Shown one piece after another: positions 56,387 through 64,000 of a stretch of 64,000 bases of DNA (position 1 is its first letter; each line of letters starts with the position of its first letter). The DNA lies in the NCBI GenBank assembly GCA_019115865.1, contig DXCT01000081.1:1-64000 (forward strand). The letters are read 5' to 3'. The notes under the pieces are model-generated. The model did not search any database. It worked only from the letters and a program-made list of their open reading frames with translations, and was not told where the DNA came from. This stretch comes from Candidatus Yaniella excrementavium (GTDB taxonomy: Bacteria; Actinomycetota; Actinomycetes; Actinomycetales; Micrococcaceae). A program made the position numbers and the translations under genes.

Positions 56387-56851
56387 ATGCTTGAGTGGAT
56401 CCTAGAGAACTTCTGGTCTTTCTGGCTGATTATGATGTTGCTGCTCGTCAGCGTACAAGTCATGACCGGTGAAATGACGTTTCTCCTGATCTCCGCTGGT
56501 GCGCTTACCGCCATCGTGGCGGATGTTCTAGGAGCACCAATTTATGTGCAGTTCATTATTGTCACGGTAATATCGATTGCCTCGCTAATCTGGCTACGAA
56601 GTTTTGACACCAAACGTCCAGAAAATGACAGCGGCCCCTCCCCCTGGAGCGTGAATCGATATGTCGGAAGTGTTGGCGACGTAACAGAAGAGGTCACGTC
56701 GAGTCAAGGCAGAGTTCGAATCGGCAACGAGATCTGGTCTGCTCGGACTTACAGCTCAACTCCCATACCGTCTGAGACGTCGGTAGTTATTCAACAAATC
56801 GAAGGAGCTATCGTCTGGGTGGCACAGACGCCGGACTCGTCCAAATTCTAG
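56387..56851 (+). CDS. NfeD-like membrane protein
   Basis: 154 residues from the second of two consecutive ATGs (56384/56387), which has GGGAGG at 5 nt. Two to three membrane segments (FWSFWLIMMLLLVSVQVM; MTFLLISAGALTAIVADVLG; YVQFIIVTVISIASLIWL) and a C-terminal OB-fold domain (YVGSVGDVTEEVTSSQGRVRIGNEIWSAR) typical of short NfeD proteins. It pairs with the SPFH gene 80 nt downstream, the standard arrangement of this membrane module. Confidence 0.88.
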   Translation: MLEWILENFWSFWLIMMLLLVSVQVMTGEMTFLLISAGALTAIVADVLGAPIYVQFIIVTVISIASLIWLRSFDTKRPENDSGPSPWSVNRYVGSVGDVTEEVTSSQGRVRIGNEIWSARTYSSTPIPSETSVVIQQIEGAIVWVAQTPDSSKF

Positions 56852-56931
56852 GACGTAGGGGTTTTGTGTTGACAGTGTAGTAGTGCCAGTTAGTACATAA
56901 ACGATACCAACGATCAATAGAGGAAAATATT

Positions 56932-58059
56932 GTGGACATCTTTTTAATTATCCTCTTCGTTGTGCTGGCTATCTTCGTGGTAGCCATCTTGGCGAAGTCA
57001 TTCAAAATTGTGCCACAGGGTCACTGCGGCATTATTCAACGGCTCGGAAAATACCAGCGCACGCAAATGGCGGGACTTACTATGATGGTGCCATTTGTCG
57101 ATGAAATGCTCCCGCTCATCGACATGCGTGAACAGGTCGTTACGTTTCCACCGCAACCAGTTATTACTGAAGATAACCTCGTGGTGTCGATTGACACCGT
57201 GGTCTATTTTCAAATCAATGACCCTACGGCAGCGACCTACGGGATCGCCAACTATATTGCAGCTGTCGAAAACTTGACTACAACAACAATTCGTAACGTC
57301 GTTGGTTTTATGAACCTGGAAGAGACACTAACTTCTCGTGACGCCATCAATACACAGCTGCGAGGTGTCTTGGACGAAGCGACGTCAAAATGGGGGCTGC
57401 GTGTTTCACGTGTTGAAATCAAAGCTATCGACCCTCCACGAACCATTCAAGATTCTATGGAAAAGCAAATGCGAGCCGAGCGTGATCGGCGCGCCGCGAT
57501 TCTGACCGCAGAAGGTCAAAAGCAGTCGGAAATTCTAACCGCAGAAGGTCAGCGTCAGTCAGCTATTCTCGAAGCCGAGGGTGATGCACAGGCGGCAATT
57601 CTCCGAGCAAATGCTGAAGCAGAAGCAATCGTGACAGTCTTCGAGGCTATCCATGAAGGGAAGCCGAATGCCGACTTGTTGGCCTATCAGTACCTGCAGG
57701 TACTCCCCCAAATCGCCGAATCTGATTCATCCAAGATGTGGATTATCCCGTCGGAAGTTACCGACGCACTGAACCGTTTTAGCGGTACATACGGACCAGA
57801 AGCAGGCCCGAGCGGATCGGCTCCCTCCGGTGGTGGAACGAGAGATTCAGGGCCGTCATCTGATGCACCAGCTCCCCCGCCAGCGCCAAAGAGCCGCCGT
57901 GCAAAACGACCAACGACTGCAGCAGGAATTGCAGATGTTGCACCGAAGGCTCCAAAATTAGAAGATACTTCTCTTGAAGATGCGTTGGCTGAACCTGAAA
58001 TTGAAGAAGATGTCTTTCGAGATGGACCAAACAGCGGCAATGCCGGGGAACAAAAGTAG
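56932..58059 (+). CDS. SPFH domain (band 7 / paraslipin) membrane protein
   Basis: 375 residues from GTG with GAGGAAAA upstream. N-terminal membrane anchor (FLIILFVVLAIFVVAILA), SPFH domain (VPQGHCGIIQRLGKYQRT; MMVPFVDEMLPLIDMREQVV; IDPPRTIQDSMEKQMRAERDRRAAI) and a coiled coil with three imperfect repeats of AEGQKQSEILT/AEGQRQSAILE/AEGDAQAAILR. The tail from about 285 is Gly/Ser/Pro-rich and ends with an acidic stretch. Forms membrane microdomains with NfeD in other bacteria. Confidence 0.93.
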   Translation: MDIFLIILFVVLAIFVVAILAKSFKIVPQGHCGIIQRLGKYQRTQMAGLTMMVPFVDEMLPLIDMREQVVTFPPQPVITEDNLVVSIDTVVYFQINDPTAATYGIANYIAAVENLTTTTIRNVVGFMNLEETLTSRDAINTQLRGVLDEATSKWGLRVSRVEIKAIDPPRTIQDSMEKQMRAERDRRAAILTAEGQKQSEILTAEGQRQSAILEAEGDAQAAILRANAEAEAIVTVFEAIHEGKPNADLLAYQYLQVLPQIAESDSSKMWIIPSEVTDALNRFSGTYGPEAGPSGSAPSGGGTRDSGPSSDAPAPPPAPKSRRAKRPTTAAGIADVAPKAPKLEDTSLEDALAEPEIEEDVFRDGPNSGNAGEQK

Positions 58060-58136
58060 CTCGTAATGCGTTGTACATCTCGAGGCCTAGTTAGATAGAC
58101 TGTCTTGTCTGCAAAGTTGCTTGGAGGAATTTTTGA

Positions 58137-58484
58137 ATGTCTGATCGTTCATTGCGCGGTATGCGTCTCGGTGCCCAGTCTATGGAGACTGAAGCAGGAG
58201 TTGAGCCTGCACCACGTCAGCAAATTGAGTATCGCTCAGAAGATGGTGAATCAGTTGTCGTGACCTTCGCCGCTGAGGCGGATGTGCCTGATAACTGGAC
58301 CACAAAATCTGGGAAGGAAGCCCTTCGCGTAGACGGCGAGACGCCGATACTCGATGAAACCAAACCGCAGCGCACTCACTGGGACATGCTCCTTGAGCGT
58401 CGCAGCATCGAAGAGTTAGATGAAACTCTAGAGGGACAACTTAAGAAATTGCGTGTACGCCGTGGCGAGGACGTCGACGCCTAA
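58137..58484 (+). CDS. rbpA: RNA polymerase-binding protein RbpA
   Basis: 115 residues with GGAGGA before ATG. SLRGMRLGAQSMETE at the start, the RbpA core domain (EYRSEDGESVVVTFAAEADVPDNW), basic linker and sigma-interacting domain (KPQRTHWDMLLERRSIEELDETLEGQLKKLR). The actinobacterial activator binds RNA polymerase and group I/II sigma factors and stabilises open complexes. It faces the mannosyltransferase, as in M. tuberculosis Rv2050/Rv2051c. A strong two-sided terminator follows. Confidence 0.97.
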   Translation: MSDRSLRGMRLGAQSMETEAGVEPAPRQQIEYRSEDGESVVVTFAAEADVPDNWTTKSGKEALRVDGETPILDETKPQRTHWDMLLERRSIEELDETLEGQLKKLRVRRGEDVDA

Positions 58485-58506
58485 TATCGCAGCAACATAC
58501 ATCTTT

Positions 58507-58555
58507 CAAAAAACGGGGACCAGTTCAATACTGAATGAACTGCTCCCCGTTTTTA
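58507..58555. terminator. Bidirectional terminator between rbpA and mannosyltransferase
   Basis: AAAACGGGGA plus CAGTTCA pairs with TGAACTG plus TCCCCGTTTT. T-run GTTTTT on the plus side and GTTTTTT on the minus side: an intrinsic terminator for both convergent genes. Confidence 0.85.
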
Positions 58556-58575
58556 TGCTTCAAATTGTGCCATTG

Positions 58576-59304
58576 CTATCCAAAACGTTGTTTGAGTTTC
58601 TGAGCTCGCGCGGCAAGGCCCCATTGGGTTACATTCGTGAACGCTTCGGTAATAATGTTTCCCGACATCTTTGACTCACCGAATTCGCGTTCCATAAAGG
58701 TAATCGGCACTTCGATAATGCGTTTACCTAATTGTGCGGTTCTAAAGGACATATCTACCTGGAAACCGTAGCCCTTGGACTGGACCGCGTCCAGGTCCAT
58801 AGCTTCGAGGGTGGTTGCACGGTAAGCACGGAAACCTGCAGTAATGTCGGTGAGACGTAGCCCTAAAAGAATCTGGGGATACAGCGACCCTCCAATGGAC
58901 AACAGCTTTCGGTACCAGGGCCAATTAACCATTTTTCCACCTGGAACTCGACGTGAACCAATCACAAGATCAGCTTCATCAATGGCCTGCAACAACCGAG
59001 GTAACTGTTCCGGCTGGTGAGAACCATCAGCGTCCATTTCGACCAACACGTCATAGTCGCGCTGTAAACCCCAGCGAAACCCGGCTATATAGGCCCCGCC
59101 TAGTCCGTCTTTAACCTGTCGGTGGAGAACATAGACCTGATCGTCTTTACCAGCCTGTGCGTCCGCCCAGATACCCGTGCCATCTGGTGAGTTATCATCC
59201 ACCACCAGTACGTCTGACCCCGGTACAGCTGCGCGCAGTCGCTGCAGTGTTCCCGGCAATGATTCAGCTTCGTTGTATGTGGGAATAATAGTTAATATGC
59301 GCAC
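58576..59304 (-). CDS. ppm1: Polyprenol monophosphomannose synthase (GT2)
   Basis: 242 residues from GTG with AAAGGA upstream. GT2 fold: IIPTYNEAESLPG, VVDDNSPDGTG, VEMDADGSHQPEQL with the DxD-like metal site, VIGSRRVPGGKMVNWPWYRKLLSIGGSLY, and LTDITAGFRAYR. It transfers mannose from GDP-mannose to polyprenyl phosphate for lipomannan and protein mannosylation. No N-terminal acyltransferase or membrane domain is fused to it. Confidence 0.92.
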   Translation of the reverse strand: MRILTIIPTYNEAESLPGTLQRLRAAVPGSDVLVVDDNSPDGTGIWADAQAGKDDQVYVLHRQVKDGLGGAYIAGFRWGLQRDYDVLVEMDADGSHQPEQLPRLLQAIDEADLVIGSRRVPGGKMVNWPWYRKLLSIGGSLYPQILLGLRLTDITAGFRAYRATTLEAMDLDAVQSKGYGFQVDMSFRTAQLGKRIIEVPITFMEREFGESKMSGNIITEAFTNVTQWGLAARAQKLKQRFG

Positions 59305-59388
59305 AAGTGTCCTTTTCGTACAATGTCTGTGATCTCGACTAGTGAGGCGGAACCAACCACCGATTATAACCAGAGAATGTGAGTGAAG

Positions 59389-60384
59389 TTAGACAATTTG
59401 GCCGTTGCGAATCGTGAACTGCAATTCAGGTGGATCGTCGGTCGAAGACAAAATTGGTAACAGGGCGGTGCCGGCGCGCTTGTCGGTTGACCAGTGTGCA
59501 GCTTTTACATTGGGAGCCTGAACTCCAAGTTGCCTTGCTTGCCAGACGTTAAAATTGGCCGGTGCCCCAACAGCAATTTGCCCAGCTCCCATATTGGCTT
59601 GAGCAATGCGGCTTGGCAGAGCTCTGACGGCATCTCGGGAAACGGTGTTGAATGCTGCACGAGTAGATATTCGCTGGTCAGTATTTTCATTTTCGATCAG
59701 CGCCGTCACAAGTTTCCACAGGGAACCGGACCACTCCCCTGTTCCCATGGCGACATGGACACCCGCAGCGATAAGAGAAGCAGTGGGTGCAAAGATCTTC
59801 GGTGTGGACTCCACATGTGCGGGAACTATTGTAACTGAGGCATGTAAAGTCACCAGCTGGCTGATCTGCTGTGCGCTCATAGTGTGATTGGCTAGGACTC
59901 TATGCCGGCTGCGCATCAGCACTGCGTTGCTTTGTTGCGACAGAGCACCCAATATATGGTCGAGCTGTTCTGAATTTTCGGATTGAATCAGCAGCTGTGT
60001 AGGCGGTTTCAAGCTTGCGAGGGTTTCAGGCAGCTGATTAATCTGGCCTGAAGCAACAAATAGACCGTCAGCATTACTAGGATCAGCACCCAGTGGTGCG
60101 TAATAGATGCGCTCGTCACCGGGAACTGTCGAACTCAGCATGCTTCGTGCATCACCAGAAGTAATAGGAGAGGTCGAATAGCCATCGATGAAAGCGGGGG
60201 TAACCAGGGCACCGCACAGATCTTTTGTGTTGACGGGGCCTGAAACAGTGGCCGCCACAAGTCGCTCTGCCGTTTCATCTGAACCTAACCATGCTACGAC
60301 GCTATTGTCGGCGTGGAGGGCATTTGCATAGGGCTCTGATATGGAATGTATGTAGCCGTTTGTCAACAGCAGGCTCGTAGTCAC
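59389..60384 (-). CDS. Amidohydrolase-like protein lacking metal ligands
   Basis: 331 residues from GTG overlapping the helY stop. Amidohydrolase (YtcJ-like) architecture: an N-terminal beta part (LLTNGYIHSISEPYANAL, VVAWLGSDETAERLV), then GALVTPAFIDGYSTSP where the family has TPGFVDxHxH, and a C-terminal part TRAAFNTVSRDAVRALPSRIAQANMGAGQIAVGAPANFNVW. The HxH pair is replaced by Gly-Tyr-Ser, and the GSDxP catalytic Asp by GTGEWSG. It is shorter than usual, so it is predicted to be inactive or to have a new role. Confidence 0.75.
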   Translation of the reverse strand: MTTSLLLTNGYIHSISEPYANALHADNSVVAWLGSDETAERLVAATVSGPVNTKDLCGALVTPAFIDGYSTSPITSGDARSMLSSTVPGDERIYYAPLGADPSNADGLFVASGQINQLPETLASLKPPTQLLIQSENSEQLDHILGALSQQSNAVLMRSRHRVLANHTMSAQQISQLVTLHASVTIVPAHVESTPKIFAPTASLIAAGVHVAMGTGEWSGSLWKLVTALIENENTDQRISTRAAFNTVSRDAVRALPSRIAQANMGAGQIAVGAPANFNVWQARQLGVQAPNVKAAHWSTDKRAGTALLPILSSTDDPPELQFTIRNGQIV

Positions 60385-63314
60385 TGATTCAAATCCAGTC
60401 GTTCAATGGGGTTGTACTCGTCGATATCGTCAGTCGCGTGTGGAAGTTTAACCGTTGAAGAATAGGAAATAATTCCACGGTTGACGAGATCCCGCGCTCG
60501 TCTGCACCGGCGCGCTAAATCGGGGTGGGTATCGTCTAGGGATGCAAGCTGACCTAGTAAATCCATGACCTGGCGAGCCCAACGAACGAAATCTCCAGCC
60601 GCCATATCAGAACCGGCTAACGAGGATAGTAGTTCATGGCCACGTGCCCAACGAACCATGGGCCAAACTAAACCTGGATGTGGCTGAGCTGTAACAACCA
60701 AATCAGCTTTGCGCTCCGTTTGCTGAAGGTCGTACCAATGCTCATCAACAATATCCAAAGCTTCCTGGAGTTTTTGCGTTGGCATAGCCGGTTGAAAGAT
60801 TTGTTCTTCAGCAGATGACTCAAAGACCAGTAGAGCACCAAGACCCGCAAGGTCTTCAGGTGCCATGTCGTCCATGAGTCCTGATTGCAGGAGCAATGAG
60901 ACCAGCAGATCCCGATCCCCGTAGATACGGCGCAGACTTTGGCCTGGCTCAGTGATGCGATCGCTTTCGACATAACCAAAGTCCGTTAATAAGTTGATAA
61001 TCCGGTCAAATGTTCGGGCGATCGTGTTGGTGCGTCCTTGAATTTTGGCAATATTTTTATCAGCTTCGATTCGAAGCTTGTTCCAGCGGTTCGCCCATGT
61101 TTGATGCTGCTCACGGTCAGGGCAGCCGTGACAGGGATGAGCATGTAGTTCTGTGCGGAGTTGTTCTAATCGGCTGAGATCGTGCTCATCTTTATAACGG
61201 AAACCCACCGGCGCCTTGCCATCAGAGATAGGGGGCAGCTGTTGGCTGATTGCTCCGTGCATCCACCCAGCGATGTTTTTTCGGTGTTTCGGTGATTTCG
61301 TCAGCAACTTGCGCGGGAGCTCAACGCCGGCAAATGGTACAACTGGCTCGTCCATTTCATCCGTTGAGAGACGTCGTAATTGCCCCTTAGAGGTTACGAC
61401 GCCGACTCGTGGGTTGGTAGGATTACCAGCTGCTGAAACAACGACCGAAGTCCCAAGATTTCTTGTCCCTTGAACATCAATAATGTCGCCTTCAGCCAAC
61501 TTATTCAGGGACTCCATAACAGCGCGACGACGCACACGATTGCGTGACCGAGACGCAGCTTTCTCCGCTTGTGAGACTTCCTGTCGTAGTCGAGCATATT
61601 CCGTAAAGTCGCCCAGGTGGCATTCCATAGCTTCTTCATACCCGGCTAATGAACGTTCTTGGCGTTGAACTTCTTGAGCTACCCCAACAACAGATCGATC
61701 AGCCTGGAACTGCGCAAACGACGACTCGAGAATATTGCGGGATCGTTCACGGCCAAAACTTGCCAGGAGATTGACCGCCATGTTGTAAGTCGGTTTGAAA
61801 GAGGAATTCAACGGATAGGTGCGCCGGGCCGCGAGCCCAGCGACGGCGGAAGGATCGAGGCCCGGCTGCCACATCACCACCGCGTGTCCTTCAACGTCGA
61901 TACCACGTCGTCCAGCACGTCCGGTTAGTTGGGTGTACTCCCCCGGTGTAATGTCCTTGTGCGATTCACCATCGAATTTCACGAGTCGTTCGATCACGAC
62001 GGTACGTGCTGGCATGTTGATACCGAGCGCGAGTGTCTCGGTAGCAAAGACCGCCTTGACAAGACCGGTGGCAAAGAGTTCTTCGACAATTTCTTTGAAC
62101 AGTGGAAGTAAGCCTGCGTGGTGGGAAGCGAAACCTCGACGTAGGCTGTCGCGAAAGTTCCAAAAACCCAGGGCGTCACGATCCTGTTCCGCTAAGACCG
62201 TTGCGGCGCGGTCCACCGTCTCCAAAATTTGACGTTTCTCGCTATCGGTTGTCAGATCCAACCCTGCGTTTAAACACTGCTCTACGGCAGCTTCACACCC
62301 GTTCCTAGAGAAAATGAAACCGATGCACGGCAGCAGCCCTTCACGGGATAGAGTCCGTATCATCTGCGGACGAGAAACCCGCATGTCTTTACGCTGAGAC
62401 TGCGGCCGATCGTTGGCACCACGAGATGCTGAAACATCTGATTGACGGCGGTTGCCTTGTCTACGACCACCCCGAGTACGTTGCCGATTTCGAGAACGCG
62501 ATCCAGGCCGGCCCCAGTCGTTAACCTGGGCGTCCCGGCGTGCAAGTTCGGCGAGTTGTGCCAACTCAGGATTGACCTTGCTTGTTGGTTGCTGGTCCCC
62601 GGTCATCGAAAAGAGATCGTAGAGTTCTTTTCCGACCATCACGTGTTGCCACAGTGGCACAGGACGATGTTCGGAAACTACTACGGTGGTAGAACCTCGC
62701 ACAGTATCTAACCATGCGCCAAATTCTTCAGCGTTCGAAACCGTTGCTGATAACGCCACCAGCTGCACTGATTCCGGCAGGTGGATGATGACTTCTTCCC
62801 ACACGGCCCCGCGGTGACGGTCTGCTAAATAGTGAACTTCGTCCATCACCACATATCCGAGATTTTCCAAGGTGTCGGATTCTGCATACAACATATTACG
62901 CAGCACCTCGGTGGTCATGACGACGATTTCAGCGTTGGGGTTGCGAGCTGTGTCGCCGGTCAGGAGGCCTACCTTTTCGCTTCCGTAGGTCGCCACTAAG
63001 TCGGTGTACTTCTGATTACTCAGCGCCTTGATGGGAGTAGTATAGAAAGCCTTCTTGTCTTGAGCTAGCGCGAGATGAATCGCAAACTCAGCCACAACGG
63101 TCTTACCAGCCCCGGTCGGGGCGGCAACAAGAACTGCGTGCCCGTCTTCCAGATACTCTGCTGCTTCGTACTGGAAATCGTCCATGGGGAATTTTAGGTC
63201 AGCCGAAAATTTACCCAACTCGGTCTTGGCAAATTCCGCACGCTTTCTTGAAGCAGCGTAGCGTTCCGATGGAGATAGGTCTTGATGCTGATGATCAGGG
63301 GTATCGGCACACAT
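60381..63314 (-). CDS. helY: Ski2/Mtr4-like superfamily 2 helicase HelY
   Basis: 977 residues. Motif I APTGAGKT, motif II DEVH (VMDEVHYLADRHRGAVWEEVI), motif III LSATVSNAEEFG, motif VI QLTGRAGRRGID, then the DSHCT-type C-terminal domain. A basic insert with RNRQRTRGGRRQGNRRQ sits between the RecA-like domains. Family: ATP-dependent 3'-5' RNA/DNA helicase similar to Mtr4. Stops at GTGA overlap with the amidohydrolase and lies 11 nt from tatC. TAGCAT lies 8 nt before its ATG. Confidence 0.93.
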   Translation of the reverse strand: MCADTPDHQHQDLSPSERYAASRKRAEFAKTELGKFSADLKFPMDDFQYEAAEYLEDGHAVLVAAPTGAGKTVVAEFAIHLALAQDKKAFYTTPIKALSNQKYTDLVATYGSEKVGLLTGDTARNPNAEIVVMTTEVLRNMLYAESDTLENLGYVVMDEVHYLADRHRGAVWEEVIIHLPESVQLVALSATVSNAEEFGAWLDTVRGSTTVVVSEHRPVPLWQHVMVGKELYDLFSMTGDQQPTSKVNPELAQLAELARRDAQVNDWGRPGSRSRNRQRTRGGRRQGNRRQSDVSASRGANDRPQSQRKDMRVSRPQMIRTLSREGLLPCIGFIFSRNGCEAAVEQCLNAGLDLTTDSEKRQILETVDRAATVLAEQDRDALGFWNFRDSLRRGFASHHAGLLPLFKEIVEELFATGLVKAVFATETLALGINMPARTVVIERLVKFDGESHKDITPGEYTQLTGRAGRRGIDVEGHAVVMWQPGLDPSAVAGLAARRTYPLNSSFKPTYNMAVNLLASFGRERSRNILESSFAQFQADRSVVGVAQEVQRQERSLAGYEEAMECHLGDFTEYARLRQEVSQAEKAASRSRNRVRRRAVMESLNKLAEGDIIDVQGTRNLGTSVVVSAAGNPTNPRVGVVTSKGQLRRLSTDEMDEPVVPFAGVELPRKLLTKSPKHRKNIAGWMHGAISQQLPPISDGKAPVGFRYKDEHDLSRLEQLRTELHAHPCHGCPDREQHQTWANRWNKLRIEADKNIAKIQGRTNTIARTFDRIINLLTDFGYVESDRITEPGQSLRRIYGDRDLLVSLLLQSGLMDDMAPEDLAGLGALLVFESSAEEQIFQPAMPTQKLQEALDIVDEHWYDLQQTERKADLVVTAQPHPGLVWPMVRWARGHELLSSLAGSDMAAGDFVRWARQVMDLLGQLASLDDTHPDLARRCRRARDLVNRGIISYSSTVKLPHATDDIDEYNPIERLDLNQ

Positions 63315-63325
63315 ATGGGGTAATG

Positions 63326-64000
63326 CTAGTCCTCACGAGTAATTTCAGACAGTGGCTGTGCCCCGCGCTGAATCTCCGCTTCGCCGGCGGTACCTTCTTT
63401 AGCTGCTTTCCGTGAACGCCGACGATCATTGAGTAACGCTAGTGCGAGTGCTAACGCGAAGAGCAGGGCAAGTGGCGCACCGAGATAGAACATGGTCATC
63501 ACATCGGAGCCTGGTGCGCCCATCGCTGCGATGACAGCGATCAAAAACACTGAGATACGCCAATGTTTCAGCATCGTCTTGCCTTGGAGTATTCCTGCCA
63601 TGTTGAGTCCGACGAGGACGACAGGTATAACAAGCGCAATGCCAAAAGCAAGGAGAAGTCGTGTGACAAACGGGATGTAGACGGTGGCCATGACGCGGTG
63701 GGCACTGCCGTCGGGAGTCAAGGAAGTAAAGAAGGCCATCGCCTGTGGAAGAGCGAACCATCCAAGTGCAATACCTCCGATAAACAATGGTACGGCCGCT
63801 GTTATAAAGCCCATGGCATATCGGCGCTCATGCTTACGCAATCCAGGCACGATGAAGGCCCAAATTTGATATAACCATATCGGTGAAGCAAGAATCAGGC
63901 CAATAAATAGAGCCACTTGCAACATGATGTCAAAAGGCTGCGCTACAGAGGAAAACATTATTTCGACTGGTGCGTCCTCTGTCGACAAACTTGTAATTGG
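63326..64000 (-). CDS. tatC: Sec-independent translocase TatC (5' end outside window)
   Basis: The frame is open to the window edge (225 codons visible); residues before the TTG at 63988 continue as PITS. Membrane segments: FDIMLQVALFIGLILASPIWLYQIWAFI, YAMGFITAAVPLFIGGIALGWFALPQAMAFF, VTRLLLAFGIALVIPVVLVGLNMAG, HWRISVFLIAVIAAMGAPGSDVMTMFYLGAPLALLFALALALAL. The E-P-I-x and FxxVAxPFDIxLxVAxFxG motifs are typical of TatC, which recognises twin-arginine signals. A basic and acidic tail follows. helY is next, as in M. tuberculosis. Confidence 0.93.
   Translation of the reverse strand, partial: PITSLSTEDAPVEIMFSSVAQPFDIMLQVALFIGLILASPIWLYQIWAFIVPGLRKHERRYAMGFITAAVPLFIGGIALGWFALPQAMAFFTSLTPDGSAHRVMATVYIPFVTRLLLAFGIALVIPVVLVGLNMAGILQGKTMLKHWRISVFLIAVIAAMGAPGSDVMTMFYLGAPLALLFALALALALLNDRRRSRKAAKEGTAGEAEIQRGAQPLSEITRED

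Noticed and set aside
57499-57605. Tandem DNA repeat in the SPFH gene
   Set aside because: It encodes the imperfect AEGQ(K/R)QS(E/A)IL coiled-coil repeat common to the family; no separate repeat element is needed.

Overview
The window is chromosomal DNA from an actinobacterium, most probably Micrococcales/Micrococcaceae. The evidence is a set of proteins restricted to or typical of Actinobacteria (mIHF, RbpA, DUF3097, DUF3043, QcrCAB/CtaCDEF, a helicase-motif-poor PriA, HelY beside TatC) and gene orders typical of the phylum (mihF-gmk-rpoZ-coaBC-metK-priA; hrcA-dnaJ-rsmE-phoH-ybeY-era; ctaE-qcrCAB; rbpA facing the polyprenol-phosphate mannosyltransferase). By eye the base composition is only moderately GC-rich, which is low for this group. 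A Yaniella- or Enteractinococcus-like organism would fit, but that is inference. I see no prophage, intact IS, CRISPR array, rRNA or tRNA gene.

Layout. 1-5.9 kb: end of the pyrimidine operon (pyrC end, membrane protein, carA, carB, pyrF). 6-12.2 kb: mihF, gmk, rpoZ, coaBC, metK, priA. 12.2-22.6 kb: an alpha/beta hydrolase, glpK, leuS, degV, comEA-comEC, holA. 22.6-34.7 kb: rpsT, lepA, hemW, DUF4870, DUF3097, then the CIRCE-controlled hrcA, dnaJ, rsmE, phoH, ybeY, a CNNM/CorC protein and era. 34.7-42.5 kb: leuA behind a leucine-rich leader peptide, recO, uppS, a hydrolase, pyrD, DUF3043 and an M20 peptidase. 42.6-52.5 kb: erpA and the respiratory genes ctaCDF and ctaE-qcrCAB, split by a 1.2 kb gene-poor stretch. 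52.9-64 kb: trpD, a lone RAM-domain protein, DUF3054 facing a SatD-like regulator, a maltokinase-cap protein, NfeD/SPFH pair, rbpA, mannosyltransferase, a degenerate amidohydrolase, helY and the end of tatC.

How the genes work together. pyrC, carAB, pyrF and the distant pyrD supply UMP. ctaCDEF and qcrCAB form the menaquinol-oxidising bcc-aa3 branch. dnaJ/hrcA are the heat-shock module. Translation and ribosome maturation (leuS, lepA, rpsT, rsmE, ybeY, era) and DNA metabolism (priA, holA, recO, mihF, helY) are also represented.

Most noteworthy. (1) CarA, the glutaminase subunit of carbamoyl-phosphate synthetase, has lost its catalytic Cys (Gly256) and His (Tyr348) while the reading frame and CarB are intact, so the enzyme is predicted to be ammonia-dependent. 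(2) A leucine-rich, apparently leaderless leader peptide with a long-range RNA helix precedes leuA. (3) phoH appears to start at CTG. (4) Several genes lacking a Shine-Dalgarno carry TANNNT exactly 6-7 nt before the start codon, which suggests leaderless mRNAs. (5) An amidohydrolase-like protein lacks the metal-binding HxH and the catalytic Asp. (6) A 1.2 kb gene-poor stretch with a 12-bp inverted repeat lies next to the qcr operon.
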